From contig NZ_KB894094.1 of the NCBI RefSeq assembly GCF_000374305.1, positions 62,001 to 126,000 on the forward strand: a stretch of 64,000 bases of DNA, read 5' to 3'. A program made the position numbers and the translations under genes. The notes below the pieces were generated by a model. That model saw only the letters and a list, made by a program, of their open reading frames with translations. It ran no database searches and had not been told where the DNA came from. How positions within the stretch are numbered: the first letter of the stretch is position 1; each line of letters starts with the position of its first letter. Source of the stretch: Actinomadura flavalba DSM 45200. Lineage in GTDB: Bacteria > Actinomycetota > Actinomycetes > Streptosporangiales > Streptosporangiaceae. Positions 8,689 to 17,047 of this stretch are shown piece after piece.

Positions 8689-9582
8689 ATGAAGGTGACC
8701 GTGAGCGGGGCGTCGGGGTTGATCGGGGCCGCGCTCGCGCGGTCGCTGCGGGCGGACGGGCACGAGGTGCGGCGGCTGGTGCGGCGGGAGCCGTCCGCGC
8801 CGGACGAGGTGCGCTGGACGCCCGGCGAGCACGTCGATCCGGCGGCCGTGGACGGCGTGGACGCGGTCGTCCACCTCGCCGGAGCCGGAATCGGTGACCG
8901 GCCCTGGACGTCGGCGCGCAAACGGGAGATCTACGCCAGCCGCGTGTCCGGCACCCGCACGATCGCCGAGGCCGTCGCGCGTGCCGCCGCGCCGCCGCGC
9001 GTCCTGGTGTCGGGGTCCGCGATCGGCTACTACGGCGCCACCGGCGACCGGGCCGCCGACGAGGGCGCCCCGCGCGGCACCGGCTTCCTGGCCGACCTCG
9101 TCGCGGACTGGGAGGACGCCGCCGCGCCCGCCGCCGGAGCGGGCGTCCGCGTCGTCCTGCCGCGCACCGGCATCGTCCTGGATCGCTCCGGCGGCCTGCT
9201 CGGCAAGGTGCTGCCGCTGTTCCGGCTCGGGCTCGGCGCGCGGCTCGGCGACGGCCGCCAGTGGACGAGCTGGATCACCCTCGCCGACGAGGTCGCGGCG
9301 CTGCGCTTCCTGCTCGACAACGACGTGTCCGGCCCGGTGAACCTGACGGCGCCGCACCCCGTCCGCAACGCCGACTACACGCGCGAGGTCGGGCGGGCGC
9401 TCGGGCGTCCGGCGAAGCTGGCCGTCCCGGCGTTCGTGCTGCGCGCCGCGCTGCGCGACTTCGCCGACGAGGGCCCGCTGATCAGTCAGAAGGTGGTTCC
9501 GGCGCGGCTGGAGGAGGCCGGGTTCGCGTTCGCGCACCCCGAACTGCCGGATGCGCTGCGGGCCGTGCTTCGGCGCGATTAA
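8689..9582 (+). CDS. TIGR01777 family sugar-nucleotide-epimerase-like protein (SDR, 297 aa)
   Basis: Atypical short-chain dehydrogenase/reductase fold. It opens with the dinucleotide-binding motif GASGLIGAALARSL and contains VVHLAGAGI and the family stretch SGSAIGYYGATGD, followed by a C-terminal DUF1731-like region (KLAVPAFVLRAALRDFADE to SQKVVPARLEEAGF). The family (YfcH/SulA-like) has no firmly established substrate. The start follows a leaderless-type -10 box. Placement between sucB and lipB is common in actinomycetes. Confidence 0.93.
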   Translation: MKVTVSGASGLIGAALARSLRADGHEVRRLVRREPSAPDEVRWTPGEHVDPAAVDGVDAVVHLAGAGIGDRPWTSARKREIYASRVSGTRTIAEAVARAAAPPRVLVSGSAIGYYGATGDRAADEGAPRGTGFLADLVADWEDAAAPAAGAGVRVVLPRTGIVLDRSGGLLGKVLPLFRLGLGARLGDGRQWTSWITLADEVAALRFLLDNDVSGPVNLTAPHPVRNADYTREVGRALGRPAKLAVPAFVLRAALRDFADEGPLISQKVVPARLEEAGFAFAHPELPDALRAVLRRD

Positions 9583-9669
9583 TCCCAAGTTTCGCCCAAG
9601 CGCGTCGCTTGGCGGACAGAGCGCCCTACCGTGGCCTTCCACGCTGGCACACAGAAAAGGAGCAGACCG

Positions 9670-10410
9670 ATGAGCACTGACGGGCAGCCGCACATCCTCG
9701 CGATCGGCGGCGGGTCGTTCGTCCCCGACGACCGCTACGGCCTGTCACCGAGCCCGCTGCTGCGGTACGCGATCGACCTCACCGGGCAGGACCGGCCGCG
9801 CGTCTGCTTCCTCGCCACCGCCATGGGCGACGACCCCGCCGTGATCGCGCGCTTCTACGAGGGGTTCGGCAAGCTCGACGCCGAGGTCAGCCACGTCGCG
9901 CTGTTCCCCATGCCGAACCACGCCGACGTCCGCGCGCACCTGCTCTCCCAGGACCTCATCTACGTCAGCGGCGGCAGCGTCGCGAACCTGCTCGCGCTGT
10001 GGCGGCTGCACGGCCTCGGGGACGTCCTGCGCGAGGCGTGGGAGGCGGGCGTCGTGCTGTCGGGGCAGAGCGCGGGGGCGCTGTGCTGGCACGTCGGCGG
10101 CAACACCGACTCCTACGGCCCCGAGCTGCGCCCGCTCACCGACGGGCTGGGGTTCCTGCCGTACTCGTGCGGCGTCCACTACGACAGCGACGCGCAGCGG
10201 CGCCCGCTGCTCCAGCGGCTCGTCGGTGACGGCACGCTGCCCGCCGGGTACGCGGCCGACGAGGACGTCGCGCTGCACTACGTCGGCACCGAGTTCGTGC
10301 AGGCGGTGTCGTACCGCGAGCAGGGCGCGGCGTACCGCCTCGAACCGGACGGCGAGGGGTCGGCGAAGGAGATCCGCGTGGACCCCCGCCTGCTCGGTCC
10401 GGCGGCATAG
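9670..10410 (+). CDS. pepE: Peptidase E-like serine peptidase, S51 family (246 aa)
   Basis: Cytosolic peptidase of the class I glutamine amidotransferase-like fold, with Asp-X dipeptidase activity in characterised members. The nucleophile elbow is [10 protein letters not shown] (Ser near residue 139), preceded by [15 protein letters not shown]. The His and acidic partners are likely in the [13 protein letters not shown] region. The ATG at 9670 follows AAAAGGAG. Only ten bases separate it from lipB, so the two are adjacent, although lipB seems to have its own promoter. Length is close to the family norm of about 230-240. Confidence 0.9.
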   Translation: MSTDGQPHILAIGGGSFVPDDRYGLSPSPLLRYAIDLTGQDRPRVCFLATAMGDDPAVIARFYEGFGKLDAEVSHVALFPMPNHADVRAHLLSQDLIYVSGGSVANLLALWRLHGLGDVLREAWEAGVVLSGQSAGALCWHVGGNTDSYGPELRPLTDGLGFLPYSCGVHYDSDAQRRPLLQRLVGDGTLPAGYAADEDVALHYVGTEFVQAVSYREQGAAYRLEPDGEGSAKEIRVDPRLLGPAA

Positions 10411-10413
10411 TCT
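10408..10413 (+). promoter_or_regulatory. -10 box of a leaderless promoter (lipB)
   Basis: TAGTCT overlaps the stop codon of the peptidase gene and lies seven bases before the lipB GTG at 10421. There is no purine-rich ribosome-binding site in front of that GTG. Confidence 0.5.
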
Positions 10414-10420
10414 GGACGGT

Positions 10421-11149
10421 GTGAACACCGCAGACGTACGCGAGGCGGCCGGGCGACCCCCGGCGACCGCCGCCGCCGGGCTGGTCGTCGTCCACGCGGG
10501 CTTCGGCGCCGCCGCCGTCCCCTACGAGGACGGCTGGGAGTTGCAGCGCCGCACCCACGCGCTGCGCGCCGACGACGCGATCGGTGACACCGTCCTGCTG
10601 ATGGAGCACCGCCCGGTTTACACGGCGGGCAAGCGCACCGAACCGCAGGACCGCCCCTTCGGTGACCCGGGCGCCCCCGTCGTCGACGTCGACCGGGGCG
10701 GCAAGATCACCTGGCACGGCCCGGGGCAGCTCACCGGCTATCCGATCGTCAAGCTGCCCGATCCGGTGGACGTCGTCGCGTACGTGCGGCGGCTGGAGCG
10801 GATGATGATGGCGGTCTGCGCCGAACTGGGCCTGGCTACGACGACGGTCGAGGGCCGCAGCGGGCTGTGGGTCGAGGGCACCCCCGACCGCAAGATCGGC
10901 TCGATCGGCATCCGCGTCTCGCGGGGCGTCGCGATGCACGGCTTCCAGCTCAACTGCGACCCCGACATGGCCTGGTTCGACCGCATCGTCCCGTGCGGCA
11001 TCCGCGACGCCGGGTCCACCAGCCTCACCGGCGAACTCGGGCGTCCCGTTACCGTCGCCGAGGTCGTCCCGCTCGTCGAACAGCATCTCGCCGCCGCCCT
11101 CGACGCCCCCGCGATCTTCCACCGCACCACGGCGCAGCTCGCGCGCTGA
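10421..11149 (+). CDS. lipB: Lipoyl(octanoyl) transferase (242 aa)
   Basis: Transfers octanoyl from acyl carrier protein to lipoyl domains such as that of SucB, before sulfur insertion by LipA. Family motifs are [19 protein letters not shown] (around residues 87-105), the catalytic-lysine stretch [12 protein letters not shown] and the catalytic Cys in IVPCGI. The GTG at 10421 is chosen for the TAGTCT box seven bases upstream and the absence of any other start in good context. Normal family length. Confidence 0.96.
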   Translation: MNTADVREAAGRPPATAAAGLVVVHAGFGAAAVPYEDGWELQRRTHALRADDAIGDTVLLMEHRPVYTAGKRTEPQDRPFGDPGAPVVDVDRGGKITWHGPGQLTGYPIVKLPDPVDVVAYVRRLERMMMAVCAELGLATTTVEGRSGLWVEGTPDRKIGSIGIRVSRGVAMHGFQLNCDPDMAWFDRIVPCGIRDAGSTSLTGELGRPVTVAEVVPLVEQHLAAALDAPAIFHRTTAQLAR

Positions 11150-11174
11150 CGTCCGCCGCATATTCGGCTCCGCA

Positions 11175-11191
11175 GCGGGGAAGATCCCCGC
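11175..11191. terminator. Possible hairpin terminator after lipB
   Basis: GCGGGGA (11175-11181) and TCCCCGC (11185-11191) form a seven-base stem with a three-base loop, 26 bases after the lipB stop. There is no U-tract. Confidence 0.4.
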
Positions 11192-11226
11192 CATCGACCA
11201 CTGGGACGGACGCGGAAGGACCCTCG

Positions 11227-11391
11227 ATGGCCCTCGGAGCAGGCGAAGTGCTGATGTTGATCCTGTCGATCGCCCTGCTCGTCGTGCAGATCGCGGTCGT
11301 CGTCGTGCTCGTGCGCTGGGGTCAGCGCCGCGCGGCGCGGCGGGGGAACCGCGCGGGCGCCCGGCGCGAGGACGTGAGCGGCGCGCGCTAG
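11227..11391 (+). CDS. Small single-pass membrane protein (54 aa)
   Basis: A hydrophobic helix spans about residues 8-28 (VLMLILSIALLVVQIAVVVV), followed by a strongly basic tail (RWGQRRAARRGNR), so the tail should face the cytoplasm. ATG 11227 is preceded by GGAAGGA at a normal spacing of about eight bases, which supports real translation. It overlaps the convergent DUF1877 gene by four bases. Function unknown. Confidence 0.6.
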   Translation: MALGAGEVLMLILSIALLVVQIAVVVVLVRWGQRRAARRGNRAGARREDVSGAR

Positions 11392-11897
11392 TTCTGCGTC
11401 ATCAGCTTGTGCACGGCGTGGCCCTCGGCGGCGGCGTGCTGGAAGAAACGGGTCACCGCGTCGTGCATCGGGCGCAGCACGCGGTCCCGCGCGGCGTCGT
11501 CGAGGAAGCGCGCGTCCTGGACGTCGGCCGCCGCCATCGCGCGGACGTCCCAGCGCTCGGCCAGCAGCAGGAACGGCGTCGCGGTGAGGTGGTCGGCGGC
11601 GAGCTTCACGCGGTCGGGCGACAGGTAGACGACGTCGGCGCCGAGTTCGTCCGCGCCGTCCTCGGTGAGCAGGCGCCCGCCGCACACGACGTCGCTCGCG
11701 GGCTGCGGGCCGTCCCACGGGTCGCCGGTCAGCAGGTAGTGCAGCACCTGCCAGGCGCCGCCGAGGTCCAGCACCGTGTCGGCCGGACGCGCCGCGCGGC
11801 GTCCGGCGGGCCCGAACAGCAGCCGGGCGACCGCGCCGGGGTCGGCCTCGCCCTCCAGCACGGGCGGAAGCCGAAAGAACGACATGGCCAGACCCAC
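11388..11897 (-). CDS. DUF1877 (YfbM-like) family protein (169 aa)
   Basis: Soluble protein resembling YfbM/DUF1877: an N-terminal stretch MSFFRLPP and the conserved core LGGAWQVLHYLLTGDPWDG, then VVYLSPDRVKLAADHL. The GTG at 11897 (M-G-L-A-M-S) is preferred to the inner ATG at 11885 because AGGAGGA (11909-11903) sits five bases before it. No enzymatic function is established for the family. Confidence 0.8.
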   Translation of the reverse strand: MGLAMSFFRLPPVLEGEADPGAVARLLFGPAGRRAARPADTVLDLGGAWQVLHYLLTGDPWDGPQPASDVVCGGRLLTEDGADELGADVVYLSPDRVKLAADHLTATPFLLLAERWDVRAMAAADVQDARFLDDAARDRVLRPMHDAVTRFFQHAAAEGHAVHKLMTQN

Positions 11898-12037
11898 GGT
11901 GGTCCTCCTGCGAAACGGGCGGCGGCGTGACAGGGAGTCACCCTAGAGAGATCAGCGACCGCAGGTGGCGAAACTGCCCCAATCTTGTCCTGTTCGGGAC
12001 CTGATCGGGCACGGTACCGGCACCGATCATCCCGACG

Positions 12038-12043
12038 TAGGCT
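12038..12043 (+). promoter_or_regulatory. -10 box of a leaderless promoter (lipA)
   Basis: TAGGCT lies six bases before GTG 12050. The GAAGGG between them would leave no spacer if it were a ribosome-binding site, so leaderless translation is the better reading. Confidence 0.5.
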
Positions 12044-12049
12044 GAAGGG

Positions 12050-12979
12050 GTGACGACGGCGACACCTGAGGGACGCAAGCTGCTGCGCGTCGAGGCGCGC
12101 AACAGCCAGACGCCCATCGAGCGCAAACCCGACTGGATCAAGACGAAGCTGAAGATGGGCCCGCAATATCGCGAGCTCACCGGCCTGGTGAAGTCCGAGG
12201 GGCTGCACACCGTCTGCCAGGAGGCCGGCTGCCCCAACATCTACGAGTGCTGGGAAGACCGCGAGGCGACCTTCCTCATCGGCGGCGACCAGTGCACCCG
12301 CCGCTGCGACTTCTGCCAGATCGACACCGGCAAGCCCGCCGCGCTCGACCGCGACGAGCCGCGCCGCGTCGCGGAGTCCGTCGCGTCCATGGGCCTGAAG
12401 TACGCCACGATCACCGGCGTCGCCCGCGACGACCTGGAGGACGGCGGCGCCTGGCTGTACGCCGAGACGGTCCGCCGCATCCACGCGGCGGTGCCGGGCT
12501 GCGGCGTCGAGCTGCTCATCCCCGACTTCAACGCCGACCCCGGCCAGCTCGCGGAGGTGTTCGGGTCGCGGCCCGAGGTGCTCGCGCACAACGTCGAGAC
12601 GGTGCCGCGCATCTTCAAGCGCATCCGGCCCGGGTTCCGCTACGAGCGCTCCCTCGACGTCATCACCCGCGCCCGCGAAGACGGTCTGGTCACCAAGTCC
12701 AACCTCATCCTCGGCATGGGCGAGACCCGCGAGGAGGTCTCCGAGGCGCTGCGCGACCTGCACTCCGCCGGTTGCGAACTCGTCACGATCACGCAGTACC
12801 TGCGGCCGTCCCCGCGCCACCACCCGGTGGAGCGCTGGGTCAAGCCGGAGGAGTTCGTGGAGCTGTCCGCCGAGGCCGAGGCCATCGGGTTCGCGGGCGT
12901 CATGTCCGGCCCGCTGGTGCGTTCCAGCTACCGCGCCGGGCGGCTGTACCAGCAGGCGATCGAGGCGCGCGACCGCTGA
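12050..12979 (+). CDS. lipA: Lipoyl synthase (309 aa)
   Basis: Radical SAM enzyme that inserts two sulfurs into octanoyl-lipoyl domains. The auxiliary cluster ligands are in [12 protein letters not shown] (near residues 50-61) and the radical SAM CxxxCxxC is CTRRCDFCQ (near residues 77-85). The C-terminal RSSYRAG carries the serine ligand of the auxiliary cluster. All cluster ligands are present, so it should be active. Start GTG 12050 follows a leaderless -10 box. Gene order lipB, two small genes, lipA, DUF4191 is typical of actinomycetes. Confidence 0.97.
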   Translation: MTTATPEGRKLLRVEARNSQTPIERKPDWIKTKLKMGPQYRELTGLVKSEGLHTVCQEAGCPNIYECWEDREATFLIGGDQCTRRCDFCQIDTGKPAALDRDEPRRVAESVASMGLKYATITGVARDDLEDGGAWLYAETVRRIHAAVPGCGVELLIPDFNADPGQLAEVFGSRPEVLAHNVETVPRIFKRIRPGFRYERSLDVITRAREDGLVTKSNLILGMGETREEVSEALRDLHSAGCELVTITQYLRPSPRHHPVERWVKPEEFVELSAEAEAIGFAGVMSGPLVRSSYRAGRLYQQAIEARDR

Positions 12980-12994
12980 GCGGGATCACCGGAC

Positions 12995-13000
12995 TATCCT
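12995..13000 (+). promoter_or_regulatory. -10 box of a leaderless promoter (DUF4191 gene)
   Basis: TATCCT is a near-consensus -10 hexamer six bases before ATG 13007. No ribosome-binding site lies between. Confidence 0.5.
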
Positions 13001-13006
13001 GGACGC

Positions 13007-13702
13007 ATGTCGAAGAAGCCCAAGGACGGGGCCCAGGACAGTCCGGGTCGGTTCGCCCAGATCCGGATGGTCGCCAAGGTTCTCCGTCAGCAGGACCCGA
13101 AGGCCCTGCCGATCGTCGCCGCCGCCGCGCTCGGGACGCTCGCCGTCCTCATCGTCATCGGCTGGCTGATCGGCCAGCTCTGGTTCTTCATCCCGCTGGG
13201 GGTCCTGGCCGCCGTCCTGGTCGGCATGATCGTGTTCAGCCGCCGTGCGCAGCGGGCGCAGTACAAGGTGCTGGCCGGGCAGCCCGGCGCCGCCGCCGCG
13301 ATCCTCCAGAACATGCGGGGCGGCTGGACGGTCACCGAGGCCGTCACCGGCAACCGCAACCTCGACATGGTCCACCGCGCCGTCGGCCGCGCGGGCGTCG
13401 TCCTGGTCTCCGAGGGGCCGCGCAGCCGCGTCGGCCCGCTGCTGGGCGCCGAGAAGAAGCGCATCTCCCGCGCCGCGCAGCAGGTGCCCATCTACGACGT
13501 CCAGGTCGGTGAGGAGGAGGGCCAGATCCCGGTGGACAAGCTCCAGCGCCACCTGATGAAGCTGCCCCGCAACCTCACCAAGCCGCAGCTCGCCGACCTC
13601 AACGGCCGGCTCCAGGCGCTCCCCCGCGCCGTGCAGATGCCGAAGGGCCCCGTTCCCCGGGGCGCCCGCATGCCGAAGAGCCCCAAGCCGCGCAGCCGCT
13701 GA
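13007..13702 (+). CDS. DUF4191 membrane protein (231 aa)
   Basis: A basic N-terminus is followed by two adjacent transmembrane helices at about residues 38-58 and 61-80, then a cytoplasmic domain with basic patches (LLGAEKKRISRAAQQ) and a Pro/Arg/Lys-rich tail. This layout and the position right after lipA match DUF4191, a family conserved in actinobacteria and without known function. A strong terminator follows 11 bases after the stop. Confidence 0.9.
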   Translation: MSKKPKDGAQDSPGRFAQIRMVAKVLRQQDPKALPIVAAAALGTLAVLIVIGWLIGQLWFFIPLGVLAAVLVGMIVFSRRAQRAQYKVLAGQPGAAAAILQNMRGGWTVTEAVTGNRNLDMVHRAVGRAGVVLVSEGPRSRVGPLLGAEKKRISRAAQQVPIYDVQVGEEEGQIPVDKLQRHLMKLPRNLTKPQLADLNGRLQALPRAVQMPKGPVPRGARMPKSPKPRSR

Positions 13703-13713
13703 CCGCATCGCAG

Positions 13714-13740
13714 AAGGCGCCCCCTCGGGGGCGCCTTTCT
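13714..13740. terminator. Intrinsic terminator between DUF4191 and RDD genes
   Basis: AAGGCGCCCC pairs with GGGGCGCCTT around a short loop, followed by TCT. It lies between convergent genes and is the most classical terminator in the window. Confidence 0.88.
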
Positions 13741-13742
13741 CG

Positions 13743-14228
13743 TCAGCGGTGGACGACGATCGTGTTGGCGGCGCGGTCGTGGAGACCGCGGTAGTCGCGG
13801 TCCCACACCAGGGCCGGGACGACGAGCAGGAGCAGCGCGGCGCGGGCGGCGGCCCAGCCGAACCCGACGCGGCGGCCGTCGAGGCGGACCGTCCGCAGGC
13901 CGAGGACGGCCTTGCCGAGCGTGACGCCCGTCAGCGCGGTGAGCAGCCACGCCTGGACGCCGAAGATCGCGAGGGTGAGCAGGCTGCGCTGGGACGGCTC
14001 CCAGCCGAGCGCCTGGACGAGCAGACCGGCGACGAGCAGGGACGCGAGCCAGTCGAGGAACAGGGCGCCGAGCCTGCGTCCGTACCCGGCGACCGAGCCG
14101 CTGCCCTGCTCGGGCAGGCCGTACCGCTCCCCCGGGCGGCCGAGGTCGACCCCGGCCGAGCGGGCGCCGCTCAGCCACGTCTGCGTCCAGCGCGGCCCGT
14201 CACCGCGACGCGTGTCACCACTGCTCAT
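13743..14228 (-). CDS. RDD family membrane protein (161 aa)
   Basis: RDD-domain protein with a hydrophilic N-terminus of about 50 residues and roughly three membrane helices. The name-giving residues are visible as GYGRRLGALFLDWLAS, with Arg and the downstream Asp; the region VTLGKAVLGLRTVRLDGRRVG is typical. ATG 14228 is preferred to ATG 14234 because TAGCGT (14240-14235) lies exactly six bases before it, as in other leaderless genes here. Function not established. The gene is divergent from glnA. Confidence 0.88.
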   Translation of the reverse strand: MSSGDTRRGDGPRWTQTWLSGARSAGVDLGRPGERYGLPEQGSGSVAGYGRRLGALFLDWLASLLVAGLLVQALGWEPSQRSLLTLAIFGVQAWLLTALTGVTLGKAVLGLRTVRLDGRRVGFGWAAARAALLLLVVPALVWDRDYRGLHDRAANTIVVHR

Positions 14229-14234
14229 AGGCAT

Positions 14235-14240
14235 ACGCTA
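14235..14240 (-). promoter_or_regulatory. -10 box of a leaderless promoter (RDD gene)
   Basis: On the minus strand TAGCGT ends six bases before ATG 14228. The earlier ATG at 14234 directly abuts the box and so cannot be on the transcript. Confidence 0.45.
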
Positions 14241-14314
14241 TCCGCTCAGGGGTAGGGCGATGTCTGCTCGGTGCCCTTCCGGGGGTCCACGTGGCCCACG
14301 TCACCGAGTGAGAT

Positions 14315-14330
14315 GTAACACAGGCGAAAC
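14315..14330 (+). promoter_or_regulatory. Putative GlnR box upstream of glnA
   Basis: GTAAC-N6-GAAAC is an exact match to the actinobacterial GlnR consensus gTnAc-N6-GaAAc. It lies 88 bases before the glnA start and about 35 bases before the -10-like TAGCCT at 14363-14368. A weaker half site, GTCAC, lies at 14300-14304. GlnR normally controls glnA in relation to nitrogen supply. Confidence 0.75.
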
Positions 14331-14402
14331 ACATGGGACATGGCCGGGAAACGGCCGCGTCCTAGCCTGCCCGAGCAGCCATGAGCGCCCCAAGGAGGCT
14401 GA

Positions 14403-15827
14403 ATGTTCAGCAGTGCCGATGAGGTCCTGAGCTACATCAGGGACGAGGACGTCCGGTTCGTCGACTGCCGCTTCGTCGACCTGCCCGGCAAGATGCAGCA
14501 CTTCACGTTCCCCGTGGAGAGCTTCGGCGAGAGCGTCTTCACCGACGGACTGATGTTCGACGGCTCGTCGGTTCGCGGGTTCCAGGAGATCCACGAGTCC
14601 GACATGCTGCTGCTACCGGACCCGACGACCGCCGTCGTCGACCCGTTCCGCCAGCACAAGACACTGAACCTGAACTTCTTCGTGCACGACCCGCTGACGG
14701 GCGAGCCCTACAGCCGCGACCCGCGCAACGTCGCCAAGAAGGCCCAGGACTACCTGCGCGGCACCGGCATCGCCGACACCGCCTACGTCGGCCCCGAGGC
14801 CGAGTTCTACATCTTCGACGACGTCCGCTTCGAGACGAAGCAGAACGCCGGCTACTACTACCTCGACTCGATCGAGGGCGCGTGGAACACCGGCCGCGAG
14901 GAGCCCGGCGGCAACCTCGGCGCCAAGCCGCCGTACAAGGGCGGCTACTTCCCCGTCCCGCCGATGGACCATTACACCGACCTGCGGTCGGAGATGGTGA
15001 CGCAGCTCCTCAAGTCCGGCATCACCGTGGAGATGCAGCACCACGAGGTCGGCACGGCCGGTCAGGCGGAGATCGACTTCCGTTTCGACACGCTGCTGCG
15101 CAGCGCCGACCAGCTCATGCTCTACAAGTACATCGTGAAGAACGTGGCGCGCGCGGCGGGCAAGACCGTCACGTTCATGCCGAAGCCGATCTTCGGCGAC
15201 AACGGGTCGGGCATGCACGTCCACCAGTCGCTGTGGAAGGACGGCTCGCCGCTCTTCTACGACGAGGTCGGCTACGCGGGCCTGTCCGACAACGCCCGCT
15301 TCTACATCGGCGGCCTGCTCCGGCACGCCCCGTCGCTGCTGGCGTTCACGAACCCGACGGTGAACTCCTACCACCGCCTGGTCCCCGGCTACGAGGCCCC
15401 GGTCAACCTGGTCTACTCCCAGCGCAACCGCTCGGCCTGCATCCGCATCCCGATCACCGGTTCGAACCCGAAGGCCAAGCGCGTCGAGTTCCGCGTCCCG
15501 GACCCGTCCTGCAACCCGTACCTGGCGTTCTCGGCGATGCTGATGGCCGGGCTCGACGGCATCAAGAACAAGATCGAGCCCGCCGACCCGGTCGACAAGG
15601 ACCTCTACGAGCTGCCCCCCGAGGAGATGCGCGCCATCCCCCAGGTCCCGGGCTCCCTCGACGCGGTCCTCACGTCCCTGGAGAACGACCACGACTTCCT
15701 GCTGGAAGGCGGCGTCTTCACCCCGGACCTCATCGAGACCTGGATCAGCATGAAGCGCGAATTCGAGATCGACCCGATCCGCCTCCGCCCCCACCCCCAC
15801 GAATTCGAGCTGTACTACGACATCTAG
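14403..15827 (+). CDS. glnA: Glutamine synthetase type I, adenylylatable (474 aa)
   Basis: Makes glutamine from glutamate, ammonia and ATP as a cytosolic dodecamer. Signatures in order: [18 protein letters not shown], the EAEFYIFDD metal site, [14 protein letters not shown], the ATP-binding stretch [19 protein letters not shown], and [10 protein letters not shown]. Tyr402 in [10 protein letters not shown] is the expected adenylylation site, matching the glnE gene at 25905-29000. The start has an ideal AAGGAGG at 14392-14398. A GlnR box lies upstream and a long hairpin terminator downstream. A true housekeeping GSI-beta. Confidence 0.98.
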   Translation: MFSSADEVLSYIRDEDVRFVDCRFVDLPGKMQHFTFPVESFGESVFTDGLMFDGSSVRGFQEIHESDMLLLPDPTTAVVDPFRQHKTLNLNFFVHDPLTGEPYSRDPRNVAKKAQDYLRGTGIADTAYVGPEAEFYIFDDVRFETKQNAGYYYLDSIEGAWNTGREEPGGNLGAKPPYKGGYFPVPPMDHYTDLRSEMVTQLLKSGITVEMQHHEVGTAGQAEIDFRFDTLLRSADQLMLYKYIVKNVARAAGKTVTFMPKPIFGDNGSGMHVHQSLWKDGSPLFYDEVGYAGLSDNARFYIGGLLRHAPSLLAFTNPTVNSYHRLVPGYEAPVNLVYSQRNRSACIRIPITGSNPKAKRVEFRVPDPSCNPYLAFSAMLMAGLDGIKNKIEPADPVDKDLYELPPEEMRAIPQVPGSLDAVLTSLENDHDFLLEGGVFTPDLIETWISMKREFEIDPIRLRPHPHEFELYYDI

Positions 15828-15848
15828 CCCGCACCACGGCGCGCTCCC

Positions 15849-15879
15849 GGGCCGCCGCCCCCACCGGGGGCGGCGGCCC
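15849..15879. terminator. Terminator hairpin after glnA
   Basis: GGGCCGCCGCCCCC (15849-15862) pairs perfectly with its complement (15866-15879) around the loop ACC, 22 bases after the glnA stop. It also marks the left boundary of the accessory island. Confidence 0.85.
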
Positions 15880-15908
15880 GCCGCATGCGGGGAGGTGTCA
15901 GCCCGAAG

Positions 15909-16868
15909 TCACGTTGCGGGAGGCTCGGGCACACGCCAAGTAATCTGAAAGCGTTCGCACGGCGGCAGATCCGGCCGGCCGACCGGCCGAACTTCCTTGA
16001 TGAGGTAGCCGAAGACGAGATGGTGAGCTTCCTCCGAGACCTCATCCCAGGTGGCGGGAGTCACGGTCATGATCTCTCTCATCAGGGCCAGATCTGACTC
16101 CGCCTCCAACATCTCCAGCCTCTCCTCCCGGTCCATCGTCTCGTCGCTTCGCATCGCACGAATGGAATCCTGCAGGAGATTGGGCTCGTGTCGGAGCCGT
16201 CGAAGGATCTCCAGACAACCGAACTGAAACACCGCGTGCGCTTCTGCCACCTCAGAGCCCGGATCACGGTAACCATAGGGCACACCTTCGTCCGCTCCGA
16301 CATAGTCGCCCTTGAGCGAGCGAAGCAACGCACGCAGGAAGAACTCCGCGCCGGACTCCTCAATCGTTCGGAGACTCACGCGAACCCAATCGTCCTCCGA
16401 GATCAGAGTCTCATGGGGTGTCGCGAGGGATGGATGAATCTCGATGGCGTTGTAGGGGTTGCTCAGAACGCCAACGACCTGTTCCGCAGTCCACTGGCCG
16501 TCTTCACCACCCCAACCGCCGAGGACCAGTTCTCGCGCCGACTTCATCGCACCGGCATCGCCGTCACGTATTGCACGCCACAGAGGCAGGAATCTGGCCA
16601 CCTCCGCCTGATGATCCCGAGGCGGAGCACACTTCTCAGCGAGCACCGCGACGATCGAATGAACGGTCTCCCAGCGCGGCACACGCAATCCCTTGAGAGC
16701 GGTCCGTACGCCCTCGTGACTGACAGAGTCGGGAAGGTCGTCCCGCTCCTTGGTGAGAGCACTTACCCGGCGCGCGCCCGGTGAACCGGCTGCACGATGC
16801 AGTTCCTGGAGTGCCTGAGCCAGTTCGCGATGCGCCTCGTCTCGCTGGTCAGAGGATGTGGTGGCCAC
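15909..16868 (-). CDS. Unrecognised protein with possible N-terminal helix-turn-helix (319 aa)
   Basis: I do not recognise this family. Residues about 10-75 (ELAQALQELHRAAGSPGARR, then VRTALKGLRVPRWETVHSIV) resemble the short N-terminal helix-turn-helix region seen at the front of many actinobacterial accessory proteins; this is inference. The rest is acidic and helical with a Trp/Gly-rich stretch (VLGGWGGEDGQWTAEQVVGV), and no catalytic motif is evident. GTG 16868 is chosen by the start of conserved-looking sequence; AGGAAG lies about ten bases upstream. Local GC is visibly lower than in neighbouring core genes, and the gene is divergent from the zinc-finger gene at 17048, suggesting transfer as one unit. 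Confidence 0.65.
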   Translation of the reverse strand: MATTSSDQRDEAHRELAQALQELHRAAGSPGARRVSALTKERDDLPDSVSHEGVRTALKGLRVPRWETVHSIVAVLAEKCAPPRDHQAEVARFLPLWRAIRDGDAGAMKSARELVLGGWGGEDGQWTAEQVVGVLSNPYNAIEIHPSLATPHETLISEDDWVRVSLRTIEESGAEFFLRALLRSLKGDYVGADEGVPYGYRDPGSEVAEAHAVFQFGCLEILRRLRHEPNLLQDSIRAMRSDETMDREERLEMLEAESDLALMREIMTVTPATWDEVSEEAHHLVFGYLIKEVRPVGRPDLPPCERFQITWRVPEPPAT

Positions 16869-17047
16869 TCTCTCGAACCTGCTTCCTGGGGTGAGGCGCC
16901 AGATATCGCCAACATCGTACGAGCAGCAGGTCGACGGCGCGTCAGTTCCCGCCAAGTTCCGCGCCGCGCCCGCCAGACTGTGACAGTCGGCCCCCGAACG
17001 CCGAGAGGATGAGGCATCGCACCGACGTCGACAGAAGGACCGCGCCT

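Noticed and set aside
14300..14315. Second full GlnR box at glnA
   Set aside because: GTCAC-N6-AGATG matches only in its first half.
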